Assembly: GCA_022823185.1 (NCBI GenBank)
Contig: JAJDXQ010000020.1
Location: forward strand, 124,001-188,000
Origin: Caldilineaceae bacterium
GTDB taxonomy: Bacteria > Chloroflexota > Anaerolineae > Caldilineales > Caldilineaceae
Direction of reading: 5' to 3'
DNA: 64,000 nucleotides
Made by a program: the position numbers and the translations under genes. Below the pieces are notes generated by a model. It was not told the origin of the DNA. It did no database searches and saw only the letters and a list, made by a program, of their open reading frames with translations. Position 1 is the stretch's first letter. Each line of letters begins with the position of its first letter. Below, one piece after another: positions 33,818-42,619 of the stretch.

Positions 33818-34766
33818 CCCCTTCTCGCGTGAGAGCATTCAAGGGTCTGTCCGGCGTGGAGACGACAATCGCCGCAACCGCGTTCGCGAAGCGCGCCGCC
33901 TGCGCTATCGACGCCCCGCCACTCACCGCCTGCAAGAACCCGGCATTGAAGGAATCGCCCGCGCCGACGGTGGTTTGGACATCGACGGAGAATCCGGGCA
34001 CGAATTCCGGCCTATCCATTGTGCCGGCAGAAGTCCGCTCCCGAGCCCATACGGCCGCGCCGGCGGCTCCCCGCTTTATGACGACACAGCCTGCGCCGCC
34101 CTTCAGGATCAAGGCCATTCCCGCGACGAGATCCGCTTCGCCGGCACAGACTGAGAGCTCGTGCTCGTTGCAGATGAAATAATCGGTGTGAGCCAGCAGG
34201 GGGCGCAGTTCGTCCAGTCGGGCCGGTTCGCCAATTGCTGGACCAATGTCTACCGCAGTGCGAGTGTCGCTCCGGCGGGCACTCCGGAAGAGTTCGATCG
34301 CGCCTTGCGGCCGCAGCCCCGGCATGATCGGGTAGCTCGTCAACAGCAGAATGTCCGAACGACTCACCTGGGACATGTCGATGGAGCTTTCGTCCACGCT
34401 TCTGTTGGCGCCTTCATGATGGAACGCCAGGCGGTTCTGCCGCATGTCGCTGAGAATGAGCGTTGTCGCTGTACTTTTCCCTGGGTATCGCCTCACCCCT
34501 GCCATGCCTACGCCGGCTTCAGCCAGCTGCGCGGCCATCCAGTCCCCGAGGTGATCCGTGCCCAGGCCCCCGACCAGTTCCACGGACGACCCCAAGCGCG
34601 CCAGGGCATATGCAGAGTTCGCCCCGTTGCCGCCGAGCGATGTTCGCAGTCCCTCATCGTGAAAAACCAGGCTATCGACTGTGAACTCGTCCCCCTCGCT
34701 GCGGGGTAAGTTTTCCAGGTTGGAGACGAAGAGATCCACTGTGGCTGTTCCTATAACGGTAAACAT
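33792..34766 (-). CDS. PfkB family carbohydrate kinase
   Basis: This 324-residue kinase has the family N-terminal glycine motif SLGGNGANSAYALARLG and the C-terminal signature TTVGAGDSFNAGFLQ, with the aspartate (GAGD) as catalytic base. ATG 34766 is nine bases after GGAAGGC and starts the domain (FTVIGTATVDLF); the ATG at 34784 is less well placed. Ribokinase, 2-keto-3-deoxygluconate kinase and fructokinase all share this fold and cannot be told apart by eye. A ketodeoxy-sugar-acid kinase would complement the dehydratase operon at 27.0-29.2 kb. Confidence 0.9.
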   Translation of the reverse strand: MFTVIGTATVDLFVSNLENLPRSEGDEFTVDSLVFHDEGLRTSLGGNGANSAYALARLGSSVELVGGLGTDHLGDWMAAQLAEAGVGMAGVRRYPGKSTATTLILSDMRQNRLAFHHEGANRSVDESSIDMSQVSRSDILLLTSYPIMPGLRPQGAIELFRSARRSDTRTAVDIGPAIGEPARLDELRPLLAHTDYFICNEHELSVCAGEADLVAGMALILKGGAGCVVIKRGAAGAAVWARERTSAGTMDRPEFVPGFSVDVQTTVGAGDSFNAGFLQAVSGGASIAQAARFANAVAAIVVSTPDRPLNALTREGVNRLIDSS

Positions 34767-35555
34767 GTTAGATTCGCCTTCCAAGAGTGCGAGACGCGCG
34801 TCGCACTGGCACTAGCCGAACGCTCTGTTCGCCCGCGGCAGCGGCGCGAAAAGGCCGCCTAAGTGTTATACGATAATGCCATTCTATAGCCGGTTGGGCG
34901 TGGCGGAAAACAGTGTTGTTGCCTCGTTGAACCAGAAGCGCACTGTAAGAAACCTGGCCATAGCACAGTTAACCGCCTGGACCCGCTCCATTGAACGCTA
35001 TGCGAGGAAAGGTGGTGAAACGATAGCAGTTGGCTTCTTCCCTGAGAGATGCAAACATGGCTGTATGGCTACATAATCGGATTCCACTTTCACCATTTTC
35101 GATTTACAAACTGGCGCTCGGCACAGCGAGTCTTCCCCAAAAACCTGCCTGCTGTCGGGAAGCAACTGTTTCGCAATGTTAGTGCAGTCCTTTTTTGTCC
35201 TGTTGCTCTAAAATGGGTATACTGCAACGCTAGCAGCCGATGCCCCTTGTTCACATCGCGGCGTTTTCAGCAAATTGGCCAGCCTTGTTGTGATCAGTTG
35301 ACCAGTGGAGGTTGCTCCAATTTGTAGGGCCGCTCAATCTACCATCAGGCCTCCCCCGCTTAGGTCAAATGGATTGGGCAAGAGCCGGTCTCTTGCTCTG
35401 CGTTCCATTTTGTTATGCGCCAATCTGCAAGTCTAAACTGATTTCGTCCAACTGGCGGTTGTAACCTGTCACGCACTCCGCGCGAGATGGAATCGAGATC
35501 AGTCTGCATCAGGGCCAGAATCAGCAATCAGATTCAATTCAAGGAGGAAAACTGC
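34767..35555. other. Long intergenic region before the sugar ABC operon
   Basis: About 790 bases separate PfkB and the sugar-binding protein. A candidate promoter (35195-35223) points to the sugar operon. Short frames in both directions have no ribosome site or family motif. I saw no tRNA-like or riboswitch-like fold, but could not fold the RNA. Confidence 0.5.
35195..35223 (+). promoter_or_regulatory. Candidate promoter for the sugar ABC operon, with long leader
   Basis: TTGTCC (35195-35200) and TATACT (35218-35223) are 17 bases apart. The leader to ATG 35556 would be about 325 bases, long enough to hold a regulatory RNA. Confidence 0.35.
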
Positions 35556-36908
35556 ATGACAAGGAAGACCATTAGCCGTCGAGACTTTCTGCGGACATCC
35601 GGGCTCGTCGCCGGTGGCGCGGCGTTGGCCGCCTGCGCGGCGCCTGCAGCCGCTCCGGCGTCAGGCGGAGACGATTCAGCCGCCGCCGAACCGCAAACCA
35701 TTTCCTGGTGGTACGCCTGGGGAAACCTGGACCCCGCAGTGGAGTCCATTTCGCAACTTGACAGTTTCAAAGCGCACATCGGCGAAAACACGACTCTGGA
35801 TTATCGCGGCAGCACGAATAATGAAGCCGTTCTGACCGCGCTGGCGGCGGGAGACCCTCCTGACGGCGGCTCCAACATGGACTATCCCGGGCTCTGGGCG
35901 CGCGGCGTTTGCCTGGCGGTCAATGACATGGTGGACTCCAGTGAAATAATCGACCCGAATGAGGTCGTGGATGCAGTCTGGCAGGGAGGATTTTACGGCG
36001 CCGACCTGATCGGTGTGCCTTCGATCGAGTCCTTTCTCTGGTACGGTCTGAACTACAATGCGCAGCATGTTGAAGAGGCCGGCCTCGACCCTGACAACCC
36101 GCCGCTGACCTGGGATGGCGTCATGGAGTGGCACAAGGAGCTGTCCCAGTTTGATGATGGCGGCAACGTCCTCCGCATCGGCCTTGACCCGATCGACGCG
36201 ATGGCTGGTGAACCGGATTTCATCGCAACCTCTTATGGACACACCTGGTGGAATGATGAGGAACAGACATTCCATCTTGACCACGAACTGATGGCGCAAG
36301 GCATTGAAACGCAAGCGGAGTTCTTCCGCTTCATTGGCCCGGACAACTTCGCCGGGTTGCGCTCGGTCGAAGGACAAGGTACGTGGGGGGCAGCCTTCAA
36401 CGCCGAGGTTCAGTCGATGATCATCGAGGGTTACTGGCACGCCGGCGAGACCACGATCCAAAAGCCGGAAGTGGCAGTGCATAACCGCGCGACGTGGGCC
36501 CCCGTACCTGCCTTCCGCGAGGGCGCGAAGATCATGGCGACCGGTCCCCATATGGTCCAGATCTACAGGGACGGCAAGAACCCGGACGGCATTTTCAAGG
36601 TTGCCGAATTCCTGCACACGGAAGAACCGCTCAACATCATTTTCAATGAAGTGGGCTGGATCATGGGTATCCAGAGCTGGTTGCCCACGATCGACGTTGA
36701 TACCTTCCCCGGACTGCGTTTCTACATTGACAATATCGACCAGGTCACCGACTGGATCGTCGGACGCAGGTCCCCGATTCACTGGTTCGTCAATACACAG
36801 CTCTGGGACCTGCGCGAGCAGGTGTACCGCGACCTCATCACGCCTTCAGAGGCTGTCGCCGAGCTGCAAAAGCGCGCCCTGGATGAGTGGGAAGCCCAAG
36901 GGCTCTAA
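35556..36908 (+). CDS. Extracellular solute-binding protein family 1 (sugar ABC transporter), Tat lipoprotein
   Basis: From ATG 35556 (strong AAGGAGGAAAA site) the protein has 450 residues. The N-terminus has a twin-arginine signal, SRRDFLRTSG, ending in a lipobox with LAAC and then an Ala/Pro-rich linker. The mature part is a family 1 solute-binding protein (WWYAWGNLDPAVE ... GSNMDYPGLWARG). It should bring an oligosaccharide or a related polyol to the two permeases that follow. No ATPase is in the operon, so a shared MsmK-like ATPase elsewhere is likely. Confidence 0.9.
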   Translation: MTRKTISRRDFLRTSGLVAGGAALAACAAPAAAPASGGDDSAAAEPQTISWWYAWGNLDPAVESISQLDSFKAHIGENTTLDYRGSTNNEAVLTALAAGDPPDGGSNMDYPGLWARGVCLAVNDMVDSSEIIDPNEVVDAVWQGGFYGADLIGVPSIESFLWYGLNYNAQHVEEAGLDPDNPPLTWDGVMEWHKELSQFDDGGNVLRIGLDPIDAMAGEPDFIATSYGHTWWNDEEQTFHLDHELMAQGIETQAEFFRFIGPDNFAGLRSVEGQGTWGAAFNAEVQSMIIEGYWHAGETTIQKPEVAVHNRATWAPVPAFREGAKIMATGPHMVQIYRDGKNPDGIFKVAEFLHTEEPLNIIFNEVGWIMGIQSWLPTIDVDTFPGLRFYIDNIDQVTDWIVGRRSPIHWFVNTQLWDLREQVYRDLITPSEAVAELQKRALDEWEAQGL

Positions 36909-36977
36909 CTGACACAGACCAGCGGCCAGCGCCGGCAGGCCTGGCCGCTGGATCTATTGATTCGGGAAGGATACCTT

Positions 36978-37895
36978 ATGGCAGCCAGTACACAGCGAGT
37001 CAGCCGCTATACACCTCAGGAATGGCGCAACCTGCGCCTGGGCCTCCTTTTTGTATCGCCATGGGCGCTCGGCTTCCTCCTGTTTACGATCTATCCCTTG
37101 CTGTCATCACTCTACTATAGCCTTACTCGCTATGACCTGTTGCGCCCGCCCGTTTTCCTCGGCGCGAAGAACTACCTCACTCTTTTCTTCGACGATCCCC
37201 ACTTCTGGAATGTGATGTACAACACCATCTACTATGTTGGGGTCAGTGTTCCCTTCGGAGTTGGCGCGGCCTTCCTCATCGCAAACATTCTGAACTCAAG
37301 GATCGTGGCCAGATCCTTTTTCCGCAGCGTGATCTACATTCCTTCCATCGTTCCTGCGGTAGCTTCGGCCATGGTTTGGCAGTTCCTGATGAATGTTCAG
37401 TACGGCGCGATTAACGGTGTTCTTCGCTACTTCGGCCTTCCCATCATCCCATTTCTCTCCAACCCGGGCTGGGCCAAACCTTCGTTGATCCTGGTCGCCA
37501 TTTGGGCCCAGGGGGCGGCTGTCGTTATCTTCCTTGCCGCCTTGCAAGACGTCCCCCGTTCGCTGTACGAGGCTGCGACTGTTGACGGGGCCAATATCTG
37601 GCACAAATTCCGCAACGTCACCATACCGTTGACCTCTCCCATCATATTGTTCAATCTGATCATGGGTTTGATCGTGGCCTTCCAGGAATTTACCGTGCCC
37701 TGGCTGCTTACTGAAGGCGGCCCGATGAACTCCACGGAGTTCTATCTGGTCCATCTCTATCGCAACGCATTTGAGTATTTGCGGATGGGGAAGGCGTCCG
37801 CCCTTGCCTGGATCCTCTTTCTGATCATCGTTGTCTTCTCACTTGTCATTTTCAAGACCTCGGCACGTTGGGTCTATTACGGAGGCGAGAAATGA
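36978..37895 (+). CDS. Sugar ABC transporter permease (MalF/UgpA type)
   Basis: From ATG 36978 (AAGGA site) the protein has 305 residues. It has six transmembrane helices, the first beginning LGLLFVSPWALGFLLF, and the EAA loop seen as SLYEAATVDGANIWHKFRNVTIPL (SLYEAATVDGAN). It overlaps the next permease as ATGA, which couples their translation. Together with the binding protein and second permease it forms a carbohydrate uptake type 1 importer. Confidence 0.92.
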   Translation: MAASTQRVSRYTPQEWRNLRLGLLFVSPWALGFLLFTIYPLLSSLYYSLTRYDLLRPPVFLGAKNYLTLFFDDPHFWNVMYNTIYYVGVSVPFGVGAAFLIANILNSRIVARSFFRSVIYIPSIVPAVASAMVWQFLMNVQYGAINGVLRYFGLPIIPFLSNPGWAKPSLILVAIWAQGAAVVIFLAALQDVPRSLYEAATVDGANIWHKFRNVTIPLTSPIILFNLIMGLIVAFQEFTVPWLLTEGGPMNSTEFYLVHLYRNAFEYLRMGKASALAWILFLIIVVFSLVIFKTSARWVYYGGEK

Positions 37896-38806
37896 CAACT
37901 ATCGCTTCGGAATCGGGGACGAGGCCCGTAACGGACTATCGCCGTGACACCGGCCATCGCTGGCAGACGGTTTTGCTGGAAATCATCAAGTACTCTGTAC
38001 TGATTCCCCTGACTGCCAGTTTTGCCTTCCCCTTGTACTGGATGATCAGCTCGGCCCTGAAGGTAGACTCGCAGGTTTACACCGTGCCCCCCATACTGTT
38101 GCCCTTTCCAATTCATCCTGTGAACTTTATCGAAGGGTGGCAGATTCTGCCTTTCACGCGGTACGCCGTCAACTCGGTGGTCTTCTATACGGTGCCGGCC
38201 GTCGCGTTTACCGTGCTGTCCTCAACAATCGTCGCCTACGGGTTTTCGCGCATCCGCTGGCCCGGTCGCGACACAATCTTCTGGCTTGTGGTCATGACGA
38301 TGATGTTGCCTTGGGCCGTGACCATGGTGCCACTGTTTATTACCTTCAAATGGCTCGGCTGGCTTGACACCTACCGACCTCTTGTTGTGCCGGCCCTGTT
38401 CAGCCATCCCTACATCGTCTTCCTGCTGCGTCAGTTCTTCATGACGCTGCCCGAAGAGCTTTCCGACGCAGCCCGAATCGACGGGGCAAGCGAATTCGGC
38501 ATTCTTTTCCGTATCATCTTGCCGCTGACGAAGCCTGCCCTGGCCGTCGTCGCGCTATTCAGGTTCCTCTGGGCCTGGAACGACTACCTGGGGCCGCTGA
38601 TCTATCTGCGTGACGAGAATCGCTACCCGCTGGCGCTTGGGATCGAGCAGCTTTCAACGCGCGCCAATGATGTCGGCAATTTCAGCAACGGAATCCCCTA
38701 CCTGATGGCCGTGAGCACGCTCGTTGCGCTTCCAATTATCATAACCTTCTTTTTCGCCCAGCGTACATTCATTGAAGGAATTTCGCTGACAGGGATGAAG
38801 GGCTAG
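37892..38806 (+). CDS. Sugar ABC transporter permease (MalG/UgpE type)
   Basis: From ATG 37892, which overlaps the previous stop (ATGA) behind GGAGGCGAG, this permease has 304 residues and six transmembrane helices. It has the docking loop ELSDAARIDGASEFGILFRIILPL (ELSDAARIDGAS). It partners the upstream permease. The operon then continues after 19 bases with a VCBS/ASPIC lipoprotein, which may be part of the same transcript. Confidence 0.92.
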   Translation: MTTIASESGTRPVTDYRRDTGHRWQTVLLEIIKYSVLIPLTASFAFPLYWMISSALKVDSQVYTVPPILLPFPIHPVNFIEGWQILPFTRYAVNSVVFYTVPAVAFTVLSSTIVAYGFSRIRWPGRDTIFWLVVMTMMLPWAVTMVPLFITFKWLGWLDTYRPLVVPALFSHPYIVFLLRQFFMTLPEELSDAARIDGASEFGILFRIILPLTKPALAVVALFRFLWAWNDYLGPLIYLRDENRYPLALGIEQLSTRANDVGNFSNGIPYLMAVSTLVALPIIITFFFAQRTFIEGISLTGMKG

Positions 38807-38825
38807 CAACCTGAACCGGCCGCAC

Positions 38826-40574
38826 ATGCGCACTTTCCTCCCTGCACTCTTTGTAGCAGCCGCCCTGATCTGCGGCTGCTCGGCGAACCTTGCCTCAGGC
38901 CGATTGCCGGTCTCCCCGTCTTCGACTGGTCCGCCCGATACACTTCAGGTCGAAAGCCGCGCCCTGGAGCAGGACTCAATCCGAGGCCAACAACAAGGCG
39001 GGTCCTCGCCCCCCTGCGCCAGCGCCTTCCTTGAGCATCAATTGCCTCACGTAACGGGCACAGCCTTTGAACGCGTCGCTTACTTTACCAGCAATGGCGC
39101 GGGCCTGGCCGTTGGCGACCTCGACAACGACGGCGACGAGGACATTGTCATGGCCAATCTCCTCGGACCGAATCACATTTTCTGGAATGAGGGTGGATGG
39201 GCCTTTCGCCGCCAGCTCCTCCTTGATGGAAGCCTGCGCGGCGTTGCCCTCGTCGACGTCGATGGAGATGGCTGGCTCGACATCACCGCGTCCAGCCGCA
39301 TAGGCGAAATCGTCTACTGGCGCAACCGGGGAGAGCGCGCCGGCGAACACGGTCAGTTTGACGATCTGCAGGAGCCGGCATCGCTGCCCGGCGTGAGGGG
39401 CTTCGCCTACTCGTTCCAATGGGGTGATCTGGACCGGGACGGAGATCTCGACCTGGTCACCGCCTCCTACGACGCCTCGCTCGAAAAGCAGATCGGGCGC
39501 CGGGCCCTCGACGCCAGCAACCTGAATGGCGTGTTTGTCTATGAGAACCGGGACGGCCGGTTTGTGCCCTCGCACATCGCGGCCAATGCCCAGGCCCTGG
39601 CGCTCCAACTTCTGGACGTGAACGGGGACAGATGGCTGGACATCGTGGTTGGCAACGACTTCGATACTCGCGACGCCGTCTTCCTCGGCCAGCGCAACGG
39701 CGTTTGGCTCCCCGTTGAACCCTTCAACAGAACGACCTTCAGCACGATGAGCTTCGCCAGCGGCGACATCGACAACGACGGCCAGTGGGAACTGTTCGCC
39801 GCCGACATGCACCCCTACTCCGAGGAACCGGAGATCATGCGCCAGTGGCTTCCGGTGATGGAGACGATGCCTCCCCCCAGCCCCGAAGACGGCCCCCAGG
39901 TGATGGCCAACGTTCTCCAGGAGCGACTGCGGGACAGTTGGGCTGATATGGCCGGGCCGTGGCAAATCCCTTACACAGGTTGGAGCTGGTCCGCCCAATT
40001 TGGCGACCTGGACCAGGACGGTCTGCTGGACCTGTACATCGTTAACGGCATGACCGCGATGGAGATTTTCCGTCACCTGCCAGGGGATGAGCTGGTCGAG
40101 GAAAACCAGGCCTACCGCAACGACGATGGGACCCGATTTGTCCCCGCTCCCGAGTGGAAGCTGAACAGCACTGCAGGCGGCCGCGGCATGAGCCTGGCCG
40201 ACCTTGACGGCGACGGCGACTTGGATGCGCTCATCAATAACCTGCGTTCACCCGCGCAACTATTCGAGAACAGGCTGTGCAGCGGCCATGCTCTCCTGGT
40301 AGACCTGCGCCATCCCGCCAGTGGCAATACACGCGCCTTGGGCGCCGAGTTGCTGCTGCACACGTCGAACGGCATCTTCCGCCGCACCGTGCAAGCGGCG
40401 GGCGGCTACCTGTCCGGCCGAAGCGCCCGCCAGCACTTTGGCTTTCCTGAAGATTCCAGGATTTACGCCATCGAGATCCGCTGGCCGGACCGTTCCGTTT
40501 CACTCCTTGAGGGTCGACGGATACAGCCCGACAGTCTGCTGACGATTACCCGTCGCCCCGCTCAAGCGGAGTGA
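38826..40574 (+). CDS. FG-GAP/VCBS-repeat lipoprotein with C-terminal ASPIC/UnbV domain
   Basis: This 582-residue protein has a lipoprotein signal (lipobox LICGC). At least seven calcium-loop repeats follow: GDLDNDGDED, VDVDGDGWLD, GDLDRDGDLD, LDVNGDRWLD, GDIDNDGQWE, GDLDQDGLLD and ADLDGDGDLD. They form an integrin-like beta propeller. The C-terminal 90 residues are an ASPIC/UnbV domain (GNTRALGAELLLH ... GGYLSGRSARQHFGF ... EIRWPD). Such proteins are attached to the outer surface and are thought to bind glycans or form adhesive contacts; no enzymatic role is established. It follows the sugar ABC permeases by 19 bases, so a role in substrate capture is possible. Confidence 0.92.
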   Translation: MRTFLPALFVAAALICGCSANLASGRLPVSPSSTGPPDTLQVESRALEQDSIRGQQQGGSSPPCASAFLEHQLPHVTGTAFERVAYFTSNGAGLAVGDLDNDGDEDIVMANLLGPNHIFWNEGGWAFRRQLLLDGSLRGVALVDVDGDGWLDITASSRIGEIVYWRNRGERAGEHGQFDDLQEPASLPGVRGFAYSFQWGDLDRDGDLDLVTASYDASLEKQIGRRALDASNLNGVFVYENRDGRFVPSHIAANAQALALQLLDVNGDRWLDIVVGNDFDTRDAVFLGQRNGVWLPVEPFNRTTFSTMSFASGDIDNDGQWELFAADMHPYSEEPEIMRQWLPVMETMPPPSPEDGPQVMANVLQERLRDSWADMAGPWQIPYTGWSWSAQFGDLDQDGLLDLYIVNGMTAMEIFRHLPGDELVEENQAYRNDDGTRFVPAPEWKLNSTAGGRGMSLADLDGDGDLDALINNLRSPAQLFENRLCSGHALLVDLRHPASGNTRALGAELLLHTSNGIFRRTVQAAGGYLSGRSARQHFGFPEDSRIYAIEIRWPDRSVSLLEGRRIQPDSLLTITRRPAQAE

Positions 40575-40655
40575 ACCTCTCCGAGGGCCGCCGGTCAGGG
40601 TCAGGCTTGAACGGCCACCGACCACCACCTCTTTCACCCATCAGGGACGCCATCC

Positions 40656-42095
40656 TTGGATACAACTTCAAACGAGCATAAATGGAAGATTCTGGCTGCA
40701 CTGGCCGGCGTTGTTTTGATGGCCTCGCTCATTTTCAGTTCAGCGGCGGTCGTTCTGCCCGACATCGTCAGGGAATTCAAAATAAGCTTCGCCGCTGGTC
40801 AATGGGTGCTCCTGTCATATACACTCGCCCAGACATCGATTATGCCAATTGTGGGACGACTGGGCGATATGTTCGGCAAGCGGCCCGTCTTCCTCGGCGG
40901 CACGATCGCCTTTATGGTCACTTCTGTTCTTCCCGGTCTGGCGCCAACCATTGAACTGATGCTCTTCTTTCGCGTCCTGCAGGCCGTGGGCGCTGCATTT
41001 GCCATCGCCTTGAACTATGGAATCGTGATCGAGACCTTCTCTCCTTCTGAGCGCGGCAAAGCCTTGGGCGCATTCGGCGCGATCTTTGCGGCGGGCAGCA
41101 TTCTCGGGCCGATGATCAGCGGTTTCGTATTGGGCGCCCTTTCGTGGCGCTGGATCTTCTTCGTAGGTCAACCTCTGAGCCTGATCAGCCTGATTCTGGC
41201 CTGGCGCTATCTGCCTCAGTCCCGCCCAGCCGGCCGGCAGAGTTTCGATTGGAGCGGTTCCTTCCTGCTGTTTTCGGGGCTCTTGACACTCATGCTGTAC
41301 CTGACGTTTGGCAGTGGCCTTGGATTCATTTCTCCCTTCATGCTGGGGCTGCTCGCCGTCTCAGTATTCGCGATATGGCAGTTTGTCCGAAACGAGGCGC
41401 GGGTCCGGGCTCCGCTTCTTGATCTGTCCCTTTTCCGGAACTCGCAGTTCAGTGTATGTTTGTCAATTCGTATCCTCACGAATGTCGCGATAGGCGGTCT
41501 GTGGTTTCTGTTTCCCTTCTATCTGGTGGATATCCTGCTGATCGACCCTGTGCTGGCCGGCATCCTTCTGACCGTTTTCTGGGTCATTTTCGGCGTGGCC
41601 GTGTTGGTTTCCGGCGCCCTTACTGATCGGTTCGGGTTTCGTCTGATCGCCAGCATTGGCCTGTTTATTCTCGGCCTCGGTTGCTTCACGGTCAGCACAC
41701 TCAGCGCCGCCAGCTCCGCTGCGGATTTCATTCTGCGGGTCGCGCCAATTGCTCTGGGCTTTGGGATCGCGCACTCGCCCACAGACAGCGCGGTCATGGG
41801 CTCCGTGCCTCGCGACCGGCTGGGAATTGCCAGCGGCACCAACACGATTAGTCGTTTTTTGGGGCGCACCGCCGGTGTCGCCGCGCTGGGCGCGCTGTGG
41901 GCCAGCCGCGTGCGAGCCAATGCCGGGTCCGATTTCAGCGGCGTTGTTACGGAGGCTGCCGCTCCGGCCCAAATAGCGGGGCTCCAGAGTGTCGCGGTCG
42001 CGGCCCTGGCCCTGGTCGGGGTCACCCTCGCGTTAATTGCGTGGGAATCTCTGTCTTCCAGATCAGCCGCCCGGCCGGCGCAACAGCCTTCGTAG
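40656..42095 (+). CDS. MFS transporter, DHA2 type (first of three tandem paralogues)
   Basis: This 479-residue protein of about 14 helices starts with TTG 40656, behind AGGGACG. Motif A is GRLGDMFGKRPVFLGG, with a second MFS loop GALTDRFGFRLIAS. It belongs to the EmrB/QacA-like drug and proton antiporters. It is paralogous to the two MFS genes downstream (for example WVLLSYTLAQTSIMP against WVVLSFTLTKTAIIL), and is the most divergent of the three. No TetR-type regulator is adjacent. Substrate cannot be inferred. Confidence 0.9.
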   Translation: MDTTSNEHKWKILAALAGVVLMASLIFSSAAVVLPDIVREFKISFAAGQWVLLSYTLAQTSIMPIVGRLGDMFGKRPVFLGGTIAFMVTSVLPGLAPTIELMLFFRVLQAVGAAFAIALNYGIVIETFSPSERGKALGAFGAIFAAGSILGPMISGFVLGALSWRWIFFVGQPLSLISLILAWRYLPQSRPAGRQSFDWSGSFLLFSGLLTLMLYLTFGSGLGFISPFMLGLLAVSVFAIWQFVRNEARVRAPLLDLSLFRNSQFSVCLSIRILTNVAIGGLWFLFPFYLVDILLIDPVLAGILLTVFWVIFGVAVLVSGALTDRFGFRLIASIGLFILGLGCFTVSTLSAASSAADFILRVAPIALGFGIAHSPTDSAVMGSVPRDRLGIASGTNTISRFLGRTAGVAALGALWASRVRANAGSDFSGVVTEAAAPAQIAGLQSVAVAALALVGVTLALIAWESLSSRSAARPAQQPS

Positions 42096-42619
42096 CCGGT
42101 CACTGTGACGGCGAACGCGCCTGCGGGGGACGACGACCGCAATGGCCGGGCAAGACAATCTCTTCCCGCCAACGAATGCGCATTGCCGGCGAAAACTTCG
42201 GGGCGACCCGGAACTCCTGCAAGAGAATCTGCGCCGACCGGCGCCGCAAACGGCGCGCAGGCCGTGAGGCGCCTGGCCCATGCCGGTTCGCCCCTGCACT
42301 TCTCCTTCGAGAAAAGACACACCAGCCGGGCGCCCGACTGATTCTCCGCACCAGCACCGGAGTATTCTGCAGCAGCGAACGGGCCGCCGGCAGGTAGCGG
42401 CAAGCGGGAAGGGCCCGTTCACAGTTCAGCCTGTCCAGTGGACCCGCAATCCAGGTTCCCGAACGCCGCTGGCTGGGTCGGTCTGTCTCTGGCATCGATA
42501 CCAGTCCCGTACCGTAGGACAGTTGGGCGACCATAGTAGAACGGTTCCTTTATGCAACATAGCGCACTCCAAACCTACACATTTCATGGGTCTCGCAAAG
42601 CGCCAGTCGAACCTGACCT
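42096..42619. other. Intergenic region between first and second MFS genes
   Basis: About 520 bases. Open frames on both strands are Arg/Pro-rich without family motifs, a pattern typical of GC-rich noncoding sequence. No promoter I could trust. A decayed gene copy cannot be excluded. Confidence 0.4.

Noticed and set aside
38976..40076. Minus-strand frame opposite the VCBS/ASPIC gene
   Set aside because: Shadow; the plus strand has seven calcium loops and a lipobox.
42063..42619. Several small frames between the first two MFS genes
   Set aside because: All are Arg/Pro-rich, without ribosome sites or motifs; typical of noncoding GC-rich DNA.
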